Assembly (NCBI GenBank): GCA_963556145.1
Contig: OY744461.1
Span: 1,612,001-1,676,000, forward strand
Reading direction: 5' to 3'
DNA from: Hygrocybe punicea
Lineage: Eukaryota; Basidiomycota; Agaricomycetes; Agaricales; Hygrophoraceae
DNA: 64,000 nucleotides
This document shows positions 34,574 to 46,130 of this stretch, in pieces; position 1 is the stretch's first letter, and every line of letters starts with the position of its first letter. The notes under the pieces were generated by a model. That model ran no database searches and had not been told where the DNA came from. It saw nothing but the letters and a program-made list of their open reading frames with translations. The position numbers were made by a program, and so were the translations under genes.

Positions 34574-36382
34574 TTAAGATTGAGCATATATAAACAGTAC
34601 AGCATTATTACCATTACATGACAATAAATTAATATTTGAAAAGTCATCTATATCACCTTCATTAATACAAATTGATCTGGTTGATATACCATCATGAAAC
34701 CATACCATACTGTTGATGAATATGCAGGCAGTAAAATGTGCATCACCAAAGTACACAATTCCTCTCAATGTGTAAGCAGTGGATATGTCATCAATTGACA
34801 AGTTTATAACTTGACTAATTATTAAATTCTCAATAGAGTCAACTGTAAACATGATTAGAGGTGGAATTTTGTTAAATGCAATAAATTTAGTAATCTCTCC
34901 CCAACACAATTGACATTTGTGCCGTTGTCTATTAACTATGATTTGAGCAAGACATGTTGAGATTGTTCCAGAAAATGAATATGAACAATGAAAGATGGTG
35001 TCACATCTATCATTTTCCAGAATGGTTATGTTTTCACAATTGATACATTTAAGACAAGTTGAAGTCATTGGTTCATTTGCTTTCATTATATAATGGGCCA
35101 AATCACTTATGGCAATGCCAACTTGACCATAAGGAAATATTTCGGGTTTATCTTGATGCAATAAATGTCTGATTGTATTTCTAACTGTTTCTAAATCTGT
35201 TGTGTGATTCTTGGATCGTTTGAATCCTAAGCTCAAAATCTTTAATATTTCATTGATGCTATTGAATCTTTTTTTCCAACTTGATGGATCTTCATTCCAT
35301 ATTGCTAGTAATATTGTAAAGAGTGAATCATAAGCACAGCTCCAATCTTGCGCATCCCATATAAACCCTTTTGGTTCATTTAATTCAATAGTACTTGTTT
35401 TTCGTCTTTTTTTCACTATGGAAGATGAACTTACAACTTGTTGTAATTTTTGTTTTTTATTTTGCAATACATTGGCCGTTGAATTTTTATGAGTGACAGT
35501 GATTGGAACAGTTCCTTTTGCAGGAACAAAGTTGAGGTTTCTGAAATCTGCCTTTTGATTTTTGTTCATATGTTTAATTAATTGCCATGGAGAGGGCTGT
35601 GTTGTGTATTGATTTAGTTGCTCCGTGGCTTTCCATGCGATAGCATGATGAATGTTTTTTGGAATATATGACTTTCCTTTCCATTTTCTAAATTGATCAA
35701 TGATAGAATTTCGCTGATCTCCCTTGACATGGTCTGGTAAGAGTCCTTGATATTTCAGTTTGGTAATCTCATCAAGCAGTTCTAATTCTCTGAATTCCTG
35801 CCTGAGATATCCAGAAGCACCCCCAGTAATTACTTTAGGATCAAAGCCTTGCATGATGATAGTTCCTGCTGCAGAAGCACTTCTTGATAAGCAAGTATAA
35901 TAGGATTGGTGGTTTCTACAACTACTGAGGTCGACCACATTGTTAGGACGAGTACGTCCTTGACATGCATAATCAGTCATTGCAAAATTAGGTAGTACCA
36001 ACACTTGTTCTCTTGACAAAGATATCACATCATCATTGGGTAATGAGCACATGGTGGAAGTGACATGTTTTGTAATCGGCACAACATTTTCAGGAAGTCC
36101 TTCTATGTTAATTTTTTTTGGAGGATTCAATAATCTGACAAATAAAGTGTCCAGTACAGTTTGTTGCTCAGGACCTATTGCACTCTGCCAACCCACAACT
36201 ATGCCCTCTGCTCCTTTGGTAATGCAGCACTCTGTTGCATCATTGTTCCTCAGCATCACTGGCATGCCTACACATAAGTCCAATCTTCCTGGTATATGAT
36301 CAGAGGATGATGCATGTGGTTGGCTCCAAAGTAGCTTTTGGAGTGAAGTTTCCAATATCTTTGTGTGTCGAATAGGATCCAA
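34574..36382 (-). pseudogene. Helitron helicase C-terminus fused to cysteine-protease-like domain
   Basis: The first 200 residues finish the PIF1-like helicase: GMPVMLRNNDATE, EGIVVGWQ, then late helicase motifs TDYACQGRTRP and YTCLSRS. After a basic linker (QNKKQKLQ, VKKRRKT) comes a separate domain of about 270 residues beginning GFIWDAQDWSCAYDSLF and ending FGDAHFTACIFIN...WFHDGI. A Cys in a W-x-C-A-Y-D setting near the start, a late His in H-F-T-A, and an Asp after W-x-H fit a papain-like or ubiquitin-protease-like fold (Cys-His-Asp). This frame is offset from the upstream helicase by one base near 36375, so a frameshift or sequence error separates them. It belongs to one protein with the three pieces upstream. 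Confidence 0.75.
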
Positions 36383-37878
36383 ATTGTTGACATGTGATGA
36401 GATTTTCTTTTGCTATTGGAACTAGTAGGATCATTCCATCTGTCTATGGAATAGAATGATGTTAATGGTCTCCTATTTTCAGCAGCAAAACGTTGAATAC
36501 CAAGTTCATTGATTTTGTCTTTTTGTGCATTCAATGCAGTTATAACTGACACATTCCTGAATTTCTTTTGGGCTAATTTTGGATCATTTGGACCTTTTCC
36601 TGCAACACGAGTACGAAGAAATGCAATATCTTTGGGAGTACATGCTTTGTATCTCATGTTTTCCAAAGCAAGCCTCAGTTGGACATCTTCTGACTGATTG
36701 GTTTGTCTCATATTTTCACGTAATATAACAACTGTTGTTATTTGATGCCAAAGAGCTTTGCCTATAGCCGCTTCCTGATTTGCTATAGTTTGACTGGAAT
36801 TGATTTGGACACCAATGGTTCCAGAGTATAAAGGAGCACCACTCATAGCTGGTGGAAGTTGTCCAAAATCTCCTGCAAATATCATATTAATGCCACCAAA
36901 GGGTTCATCATAAACACCACGTGCTTTTGCACACTGAGCACTGATTTTATACATATCTCTGCAAGATAACATTGACACCTCATCAATGAAAATGTAATCC
37001 ACACCATCAAGATTGGCACGTACTTGTGCAAGGGAACAAGATGATCCTCCCTGATTAATTCCAAGAATGGAGTGATATGTGGATCCATTTACAAGGGCAG
37101 CAGCACCACCGGTTGGTGCAAGAACCACAAATCGATGATTCTCGTTGTGTTTACCAAAAAAACTAGTCAATGCTTTGATGACTTGTGATTTCCCTGTGCC
37201 TGCCATCCCACCAAGATACATGCGTAGCTTATCAGAACCGTTAAGCAAGGTAGAGTGATTCGCAATGATATGAAATGCTCTCTTTTGGTCAGTGTTCAAC
37301 TTGTAATCATTGATAGTTACATCAATAAGATGACGATCAGCTCTGTTTGCAGGAATAAACATATGGTTGATGTATGCTGCATCCACTATCTTGACATCAT
37401 TATATTGAAAATTTCCCAATTTATTTATGGTTGCTGTGTTTGTTGGTAAATTTTTATTTCTGTCATCGATGATTTCCTTTTTCTTTGCAAGGACTGCAGT
37501 TCTCCACAATTTTGCTGATTGTACTACAGGTGGTTCTATAGGTATCAACGGTCCTATATCTGGGGTACCATCAATACAATCATCGAGCCACCCTGACCTT
37601 TTCAAAGTTCTTTCAGCTATCAGCATTTGATCTTTCCTCTTTTGTCCTTTTTGACCAAGTTTCAGGAGTATTTCCGTGTCATTATTGTCTTCATCAATAT
37701 TGTTGTTGAAGTCGTCGCCATTAAATGCAAATTCAGCATTGTGCATGTCATCCAGTTCATCAAGACCGTTTGAGGTCGCCCATGAATACCTTATATTTGC
37801 AGTATTATTCTTCTGACGTTTAGCAGAGAAATCATCTCTTGCATCCAAACATTCATACTGCAGACCAAAGTATTTCAT
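36268..37878 (-). pseudogene. Helitron PIF1-like SF1B helicase domain
   Basis: DNA helicase of the Helitron RepHel protein, expected to unwind DNA during rolling-circle transposition. Visible motifs are YECLDARDDF near the start, LNTDQKRAFHII (Q-like), Walker A GGMAGTGKS (about 37205-37180), APTGGAAAL, Walker B FIDEVSML, and FAGDFGQLPP. It joins the upstream Rep piece through a frame change near 37980, at a run of six T (minus strand), which is typical of a homopolymer indel. Catalytic motifs appear intact; the shift at about 36375 separates the end of the helicase. Whether the shifts are real or sequencing errors cannot be told. Confidence 0.88.
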
Positions 37879-37939
37879 GATCTCTAGTTCTCTTTTAGAA
37901 AACTCGTGGTCTATAAAAGCATTATCCCATGTTTGTAAT

Positions 37940-40507
37940 TTACTTTTGAGTTCTTTGCCACTTCTCCATGGCTTGAAAAAACGTTAACATTGTACAACAA
38001 TAATATTCTCGATCACCACAGTCAGCCCTTGGCAAAGTGTTTGGAATAAAATTAGGAACTATGAAAGGATCATTCCCTTTCATTTTGGCATGGTGGGTAA
38101 GATATTGTGGATGATTGGGATGTAAAGTATAATCATTTTCAAATTTTGTCAATTTATTAAGATCAACTTCATTTGTTTTATCAGCTATTTCTGTGCCTGC
38201 ATGTCTATTCAAACTATCAGGTTTTGGAATTTCATATATCTCCATGAGTATATCATTATCAACGACATCAGACAAGTCGTCATCACTGGAGTCGTCAACA
38301 TTAGTAGGTTCAGTGAAGGAGTCAGACAAATCATCACAGCCTAGATTATCAAAAATTTGGTTTTGCATGGGTTCTTTTCTGGCCCTTTTGCTTTTTGTTT
38401 TGGTGCATCTTTTATTTGGTTCCATAGTGGTAAGACGTATCCAGTCATACAGTAATACATTATCATACAAAGCTGGTCTGAACATATAATTATTTACTTT
38501 GGAAAGTCCAATGTATGCACCATTATTCTTACCAATAACAACCTTTTGTGTATTATTTTGGTCTTCACATATATTAGCAATTTCTTCATCAGACCATGCA
38601 CTGATAACCTCTTTAACATAAGATCTCCAAAAGAATGGCACGAATTTATGACTGGTGTAGTGATCAGGATTTCCAAGGACATATAATGAAGCCATTGGAG
38701 CACCAATTTCCATTTTGGAGGTGAGTGAATTGACTATTTGTGTAAACAGCTTTCTGACTTTGTCTTTTCTTTTCAGGTCGCCACCAATCATTTCGGAATT
38801 CTTATCAAAAATACTTTTTATCACTTCAAAAATGCTATAGGTCTTCAAGGAGAATTTTGTAATATAATCTGTTATGTATGCAACTATGGCCTTTATAGCA
38901 GTACCTGATAATAAGCTGGTCACATCAGAATTGCATCGTAGCATATATGTAACTTCAGGTGTCACCGTGTTCATCCAAGGTTCACCATGCTTGAGGTTGA
39001 GAGCACCAGTGTTAGGTTCTACAAAAGTTTGTTGAAAGATATCACGGGGAAATCGTCGTTTACATTCACCTTTCGAATTAAGACAATATGGCTTTTTTTT
39101 GCCATCATGCCTGTTATGTACATTTAATCGCAATAAAAGATCATCTACAACATCCTGAAACCTTTGCCACCATGTTGATCTTTTGTTGTGATATTGACAA
39201 TTCATGGAACAATTATATGATGGTGGATCTGGCATGACACATGTTGGTGGTTGATATTCAGGTTTCGACATTGTCTGTTCCATTTTCTGTGATACCTCAT
39301 CTTTAGAACCTGTCATGAATTGTCCTACACACAAACTTTCCAAATATTCCACTAATCTTTTCTGAAAGTCAGAATTTTCACCCATAATTTTGTCACGTAT
39401 TTCCTGAGGTGTAAGGCATCCCTTTATCCACAACAGCATATGAAGATGCAAGGTAAGACGTCCTTGTTCCTCTACCGTCGCATAATAACCTGATGTGTTT
39501 CCATACAGGCCAGGATGAGATTCATTTATTCCTAATATATGTTTGATGAACATTTCAGTAGTAAAGTGAAAAAAGCGGGCTCCAGCAACTGGATTGTTTG
39601 CAATTAGTTTGTAACAATCCTGGGGTAGACGTAGTTTAGGATAAAACTTTTCTTTGTTGTCAGCATAATATAAGCATAGTGGGTGATTGATGTCTGCAGG
39701 TGCAAAAGTGATAAACCAAGTCGGAGCACCAATATAGGATATCAGAGACCAAATCTCATTTCGCATGTATTTCTTGTTAGTAATTGAACCTTTGACCTGA
39801 CCAGCTACGTGATCCAGATCAGAAATGAGTTTATAGCATGCTTTCTCTTCTGATGTATCTGGTTTGACTCTATCACCTCTAGATAATCTCTTAGAGAGGT
39901 CATCCAAAACAGCTGTATTGATATTCATCAGGCAATCTGCAATATCGTTGAAATTATGTTTATTAGTCAACAAATATCCTCTGGTTGTACTGTCCTTGAT
40001 TTGTTCTTGATTGAATGCAATCAATGGAAAATAGGGATCGGTTTGAAATCTTTTGTCATGGTACATCAGGAGATGTCTTTTGTGCATCATATCACTGATG
40101 CTTAAAACATCATTGTCTATGCTGCTAATACCACCCAAGCCATATGGAAATAGGCAGGGAAACATCATAGGATATAACTGAGGATTATTAAAGAACGATT
40201 CTGGATTTCTAGCATGGCTTATGGCAAGAACACCACCATGGTCATCTATCAAGTGCTTGGTCGCTCTAGCTATTAATGCCTTTGGACTTGTAATATCTAG
40301 ATTTTCGCCAGTTACTCCACTAACAACAAAGGGACAAGGCCCATCTTCCACACCATCTTCCACTTCATTGTCAAATGCACTAGTGGCTTCTGGTTCCTTA
40401 TTTGTGTCTGCTGGTCGATATGCAACCACAACAGGAATTCTATGATCTGGATATTGTGCTAGATTTTCATAGGAGATATCTAAATCATAGTAATCCATGT
40501 GATTCAA
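37940..40507 (-). pseudogene. Helitron Rep (HUH) domain, Helitron_like_N
   Basis: The rolling-circle initiator part. Conserved pieces are PMMFPCLFPYGLGG and FQTDPYFPLIAFN, then PTWFITFAPADINHP, the HUH motif in GRLTLHLHMLLWI (two His around Leu), and AIVAYITDYITKFSLKTYSI, which supplies the candidate tyrosines that nick DNA. The same frame continues upstream past a single TGA (40535-40537) into the DUF6570-like piece, so the gene is dead unless read through. The C-terminal acidic spacer (DDSSDDDLSDVVDND) precedes the helicase. Confidence 0.85.
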
Positions 40508-40534
40508 TTTCAGCCATTCTAAAGCTGCAGAAAC

Positions 40535-41623
40535 TCACCTTCGGCGAACCAATAAAGGCGTTCGCTCCATGTCTTCTGGAGTTGGTCTGGCAGGACCGGT
40601 GAAAATAAACGCTAGCACTTCATCAAGTTCTTTAATTGTTGGAGGCAACCGTTGATATATCTTTGGTGTTGGGTTTTGAAACATGATGGCATTTGCTTTC
40701 ATTTTATGCATCCCAGAGGAGACACGAACAATACATTTGTTGTGACAAACACGGGCAATCAAAAGTTGTTCAGCAAATGTTAGATTTTGAAGTTGTGCAG
40801 GAATTCTTCCCATCCAAAGTCCATTTGCCAAAGCATATTTGGGAGTTTGGCCTTTATTCAGACTGAGCACACATGGTTTGCATATCCATTTACATGTGTC
40901 ATCTAGCACTGGACCTTTGATATCCTCTATTGGATCAGAACAATGATATCGTTCACATCTTGTGATTCCCATATTGTCTCTAGTTAATATTTTCAGATTA
41001 ACCTTCGTCTTTGACAATAAAGACATGTTTTTCAATGCAACCAATTGACCACATACAGCACACCCACTTTTATGGAAACATTCAGGTGATGTATCTCTGC
41101 ACCAGTTGCTGATTATGGTTTCCTTCAATTCAATAGATGGAGGAGGAGGAGGAAATAATTGCTCATCTGACTTGTCCAATTCTTCTTTCATTTGAGCCTG
41201 AGTTTCTTCTTTGCCGCACTCATATGTTTCTGTCATTTGTTGTCTTCTGTACCACTGTTTACACAGGTCTTTATGTGATTTAATATCATGCACATGAAAA
41301 ATAGAAACATGAGTATCACAGGCTGAACAATTATGCCTCATTAATGCCGCAGATAGATCTTGTCCATGTAATCTTCGTAATGTCTTTGACAAATATATAC
41401 CATGTATTGTTGTTATTTCACCAATATCCTTGTAAAGGCATTTTAACACATGCATATGTTTTTCTATCTTCACATAAAGTGTTGGCTGTTTGTTCATCAA
41501 TATGCCCCACATATTCGAATAATATGTCAGAATCATGGTTGATATTATTAGACGGTAGCATAAAAGATTGAAGAAAGCTAAACTTGAATGTTGGTATTCG
41601 TTTACCACCACCAATGTAGTCAT
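40535..41623 (-). pseudogene. Helitron N-terminal region with DUF6570-like zinc domain
   Basis: N-terminal piece of the same protein, in frame with the Rep piece apart from the TGA at its end. It carries a cysteine-rich block: CHKSGCAVCGQ-type pairs near 41080-41050, CERYHCSD, CKWICKPC, and then ALANGLWMGRIPAQLQNLTF with EQLLIARVCHNKC. This order is characteristic of the DUF6570 region found ahead of Helitron_like_N. The likely start lies within the first 100 residues; the exact start is unsure. Confidence 0.7.
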
Positions 41624-41798
41624 ATCTATGAACGAAATTTATATATAAAGATTTAAACAAGTGTCCGAATAAATTCAAATTGAACACAATTATGTTTGAA
41701 CGGCTATGCCGTATTATGAAACATAGTGTGGTCCACAGCAACGTTGCATGTGATAGAGAACTAGTAATACAATGAAATAAATATGTTTTGAAATCATG

Positions 41799-42290
41799 TC
41801 ATCTCAATAGCGATCGCATGAGCAATGCTTTGATCATTTTACAACGACATTGGACAGTGATAGGTTTGAGAAGACAATACAAAGCAAAGAGATATTTAGG
41901 AGGTAAGAAATATGTTCTGGCATATTGAATAGAACGTATTCGCATTTTGAAGGCGCTATTTTTAAATGTAGTCCAAACGAATAATGGATCGACTGTCAAG
42001 TTATCTTTTGTTTCTTGTGTTATTCCAATGATCTTTACATATAGTGTTGCATTTATTTGCATCAATATTGTTGCATCGCCCTGATCTGGGGCCAACTCAT
42101 GTTCTATGAGTTTTCTTTGAAAAACACCCAATTCTTGGGTCAAGGTCGATATCACAGGACAGGAAATTGGTTCAGGAGAGATATACATAAGTTTGTCTTG
42201 GCATAGTTGTGGAAATAATGTTGCATTTGCAAGGAAATATAGATAAGTCAAACATGCAATGCAGACACGGATGATGTTGTGGGGATTCAT
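41799..42290 (-). CDS. Unrecognised 163-residue reading frame
   Basis: Starts with a hydrophobic stretch (RVCIACLTYLYFLANATLF) that could be a signal or membrane segment. The rest (LTQELGVFQRKLIEHELAPD and others) matches nothing I know. It lies upstream of the Helitron protein in the same orientation, with 175 bp between. It may be an upstream Helitron exon, a captured gene, or chance. Confidence 0.25.
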   Translation of the reverse strand: MNPHNIIRVCIACLTYLYFLANATLFPQLCQDKLMYISPEPISCPVISTLTQELGVFQRKLIEHELAPDQGDATILMQINATLYVKIIGITQETKDNLTVDPLFVWTTFKNSAFKMRIRSIQYARTYFLPPKYLFALYCLLKPITVQCRCKMIKALLMRSLLR

Positions 42291-42299
42291 GAGGATTTG

Positions 42300-43284
42300 T
42301 GACAGTAAGAGGAAACACCGCCCATTTAACTAGTCAAGTGGTTCGGATCATGAATAACAATTAACACAATGGGATTGATCATATGACATTATATTATTTG
42401 TAAGCTTTTCCCAAAACACCATAAGGCGTGCCTGAATCTTTAGAAATCTGTGTTTACTTTTTTTATTCCATTCTATGTTCCTGTGACATGCCTTGATACA
42501 GGCCAAAAATGCATCTGTATCATGAATAGCTGCCTTATGATCTTATTAGGGGTCTGGCTGACAAGACATTGATCCAACCAACTGAGACAAAACAGGTATT
42601 GAAGTTGAACAACCAGGCTGTTTGACAACTGTGCATATTTGACAATTACTTGGTAATTCGTGGAAATTATCATTGCTCTTCATCCTTGTCAGAAATACAT
42701 TGTCATTTTTATGGAGCTGTACGTATCATTCCCACACAAGTATACTGTATTATTCCGGTACCAAATAGTCATAGCTCCCCTTGGAGTGACAGCTATATCT
42801 TCCACTACAAGAGGGGGTTTTGTTACTCTTGTATCATTGTATCCTCATTTAATAGGTCCATAAAGTTCGCGATTCTGGTTTCTTACATATATTCAATTTT
42901 AATTTTCGTTAGCCCGAACCTAAGTCATCTCAGGTTGTCCTTCTCAGGTTGAGTGAGTCGGTAGTTGTACTATGAACTGAACTGAAAGTAATGCATTCAC
43001 CAGGATATATTTTAGACAAACAGATTTTCAGTCAACAAGATTGATGCCTTACGTTGTATCTATGCTTACTATCATGCTCAATTCTTATGGTCATACAGTA
43101 ACACAAGCCATTTTTAACAGAGCAAAAAGAAATACATATATAGACACTGTACAAATGTTAATAGTAGCGATGTATGAGGAGGACATTTGAGGGCACACGT
43201 TTCCAGAAATCAACGACTGGGATAAAGTCTTTTTAGTCAAATATAATGAATACTCCACAAAAAGAAGGACTTACTCCTCCGAAA
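42300..43284. other. No recognised gene; likely contains the Helitron 5' end
   Basis: AT-rich sequence with no good exons. It must include the boundary between the Helitron and the four-gene region, and the 3' UTR of the gene ending at 43285. Confidence 0.4.
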
Positions 43285-45206
43285 TTAAGGCCCGGGATCC
43301 AGTTTGGATGTCGACGGCTTGGGAGATGAAGGCCTCGTTTGGCTCGGAGGAATTGAGAGTAGGATTTCGGGTGGAACGATGTTGCTCCAATCCACGTCCA
43401 TCGATGAAGCGCTGGGCTCCGCAGGGGTCGATGATTGGTGGCGTGACGATGCACGCGTATTGGGACAGAATCCTAGGATGTTAAGAAGATTAGAATTGGA
43501 ATAGATACAGACATGTGATGTTGAAACACATACCCGGAGTCGGTGACTTCTTCGGTGGCTTCACCAGTTTGAGCTTCTCTGCAATAATGCCCGCTTGCTC
43601 CAAAGCGACATCTAGCTTCCTCCTCTTTGTTATCTCGCCGTCCTCGTGATCACTGCTGAGAGACTCTTGTTTTGGTTCGGGAGGTCCATCGTCGTTGTGC
43701 ATGATTGCATCATGATCGACATCCAACAACCCGACCCACTCTGTTCCTACAGCGTCGAACTTCGGGGATTCCAGTGGAACATCAACCGGCTCGGAGGAGA
43801 TGGGTGGTTTAACTTCCACTGTCGATTTTTCGGATTCCGATTTCTTGGATCCGCGCGACGGCCCAATTTCGACAGCGACTGCCATATGTCAGTGCATTAA
43901 TCATAGCAACGTGAGCAACGTACGCATTTGAGCCTTGGACCGCTTCTTCTTTACCGGGGCTAAGTCTTCCTCCATCTTTACGTCGTCTATACATGAATAA
44001 ATGTGTTGGATTATCGTTTTGATATTCGGAATTCAATAACTCACCATCATCGTCGTCCTCGGCTTTGGACTTGATTGTGCGTTCTGTCATGAAGAAGGGT
44101 TTTCATGTATGACAATCACAGACAATGAAAGTACTTACTGGACTTGGGTTTGGGCTTGGGCTTCTTTTTGTCCTTCTCGGACGAATTGTCTGCGCCACCT
44201 GAATATTCAGTACATCTATACACCGGTATGGTAGAAAATTTGTACAAACCAGCGGAAGATGTCTTCTGTTTTTTGACCGATTTTGACTTGGCTTTGCCCT
44301 TGCCCTTGCCCTCGGGAACCAGCTCCTCTGCAAATGTATTATATCATTAGCACAATCACATATGTAATTCTAGATCATACCTTCATCATCGTCCGCCACA
44401 TCGGCATCAACGAGGACACTATGTCCTTTACACCAAGCAATAACCTGACCGATTATTTCGAGCTTTGTGGCGTCTGGAAGCCCACTGAGCGACCAATTTG
44501 CAGAGGTTCCGCTGTGCCATGCTGGCACAGATTCGTCGTATTTCGCCCAATCTATGATGCCAGACGTCATAATCCATTTGTCTGCCAATGCGTATATATA
44601 CTCACCGAGGTCCTCTGGCATGGTCTCGGTGCTAACAGCGCCATGTTGAATTAATGCCGATGGAGAATGCTTGCCGACATAAAACTCTTTGAGGAGCCAA
44701 TCGTCGAAGATCGTGCTTCGCCAGTCACGGGTAACCTCGTTGGCCCGTTTTGCGACCAAAACCTCTGCCCAAATTTCGTCCATGACGGTGTCGGTATACT
44801 TGAGGTAATCCCGAAGTAAATCAGTCCCTTCCTTATCGTTTTTGACGTAGTCCGGCGAGTAGTTGGGTGCCTTGTTGTATGCGATGGCTGCTGTCGCGTA
44901 GATGTACATATCCATTTGATAAATCAAGCGACGGAGTGGTTCCTCGTATCGTTCGGGGATTTCGCGCCATAACTCACCTCGGGCGGTGGCATCGTGGGGG
45001 TGTGTCTTCAGTACATAGAGATTACAAGAAAATACGGGAATGGTGCCGGATTCCTTGTTGGGTGCCGGAATCTTGGGCGGGACCATGTACTGGATTTGGA
45101 AGATGCGATGTAGCTCCTGCAGCTTTTTGGGCGGCGCATCAGGCCAGTACTTGAAGGCGGCGGGATTGACAGCGGGAGTCGAGGTTTTGACGACTGGCAA
45201 GGACAT
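43285..45206 (-). CDS. Unknown 532-residue protein with basic Lys-rich tail (7 exons)
   Basis: Seven minus-strand exons join without any stop: 45206-44381, 44327-44250, 44198-44139, 44083-44045, 43986-43924, 43878-43534 and 43472-43285, all introns GT-AG and 45-61 bp, total 1599 nt. I took the ATG at 45206 (MSLPVVKTSTPAVNP) because the upstream in-frame codons lack this composition. Residues 1-275 look globular and helical (KYWPDAPPKKLQELHRIF; LRRLIYQMDMYIYATAAIAY). Exons 2-5 encode Lys-rich, acidic patches (GKGKGKAKSKSVKKQK; KAEDDDD; PVKKKRSKAQ), likely nuclear localisation. The end is acidic, then Ser/Pro-rich, finishing LDPGP. No known domain recognised. Divergent from the ATP-grasp-like gene, 925 bp apart. 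The intact frame suggests it is alive. Confidence 0.72.
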
Positions 45207-45579
45207 GGTAGATGAAATAAAAGTTTTTTGGACGACGTGTGAGGCGATTTGAGAGCAAAAGAAAAGGGCGGATTTATTACTCAACGCTCCAGACTATGAA
45301 TACAGATGTCACGACCACGTGACCAGATCAATCGCCACATGTTCGACCTCATGTTCAGCTTCTTTGCATGCATAAACAACAAATCTATTTATTTATGTTT
45401 TTGATGTGGCTCGAGCTTAGAAGTTGTCCAAAGCTAGTAATTGCACGCAGAAAACCGACATGTGCAGCGTATGGAATATTTTTCAGTTGGTAAGGCGATA
45501 AATCGAGTTAATTCGTTCGATGAATATTCACAGACTGGTCCGTTGACGGAAAAGCACAACAAGTCTGACTTGTTGGATG

Positions 45580-45900
45580 GATGTAGAAGGACTAGATATA
45601 CTACAACAAACATGTTGTTTGGTGTGTTCGGTCACCGGACATGTTTGGTGGATGTCAATGTACGACTAGATATACTACACCGAACACATCGAACATGTTC
45701 GGTGTGTTCGGTGGAGATGTTCGGTCAACGTTGGTGAACCAATATTACTAGATATACTACACCGAACACATCGAACATGTTCGGTGTGTTCGGTCTAGTA
45801 TATCTCCTCATAATGGTTGGTTGACATCCACCGAACATCTCCACCGAACACACCGAACACGTCCGATCTGTTCGGTGGATATTGCTCTTTCAAGACATTT
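45580..45900. promoter_or_regulatory. Palindromic CCGAACA repeats in a divergent intergenic region
   Basis: Two copies (45679-45712 and 45761-45794) of a 34-bp near-perfect dyad, ACCGAACAC...GAACATGTTC...GTGTTCGGT, each preceded by CTAGATATACTAC, plus single CCGAACA/TGTTCGG motifs on both sides. It lies between the start codons of two divergent genes. It could be a regulator binding array or a small repeat element; the motif also occurs in the satellite units. Confidence 0.55.
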
Positions 45901-46130
45901 ACATGATTCCATTGCTGATCAACGTGTTTGGCACGTGTTCGTTGTTTTATCATTGCCACTCTTGTCAGGTGACATAATTCCGACGTCTTATAATTAGAAG
46001 GTATGTGGAATTGTCACCACCCGCTATCAACCACCCTGAAAGTAATCAATCATTAAGGTATTTATGTATTAATGATATCTGTGTCTGTTCCTCATACCAC
46101 CCATCCGAAATCCTGCCTAGGTCCACAAAC

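Larger units (their letters stand above)
34505..42300 (-). mobile_element. Helitron, nearly complete coding region
   Basis: The 3' end is exact: minus strand GCCCACACCCCACTAG at 34508-34505 followed by T, with the GCCATGCAAAGCAATGGC hairpin at about 34520-34537. The protein region (34574-41623) follows in the same orientation. The 5' TC end was not located; 42300 is only a guess, and the element could extend to about 43.2 kb. It sits within a KDZ remnant. Confidence 0.75.
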
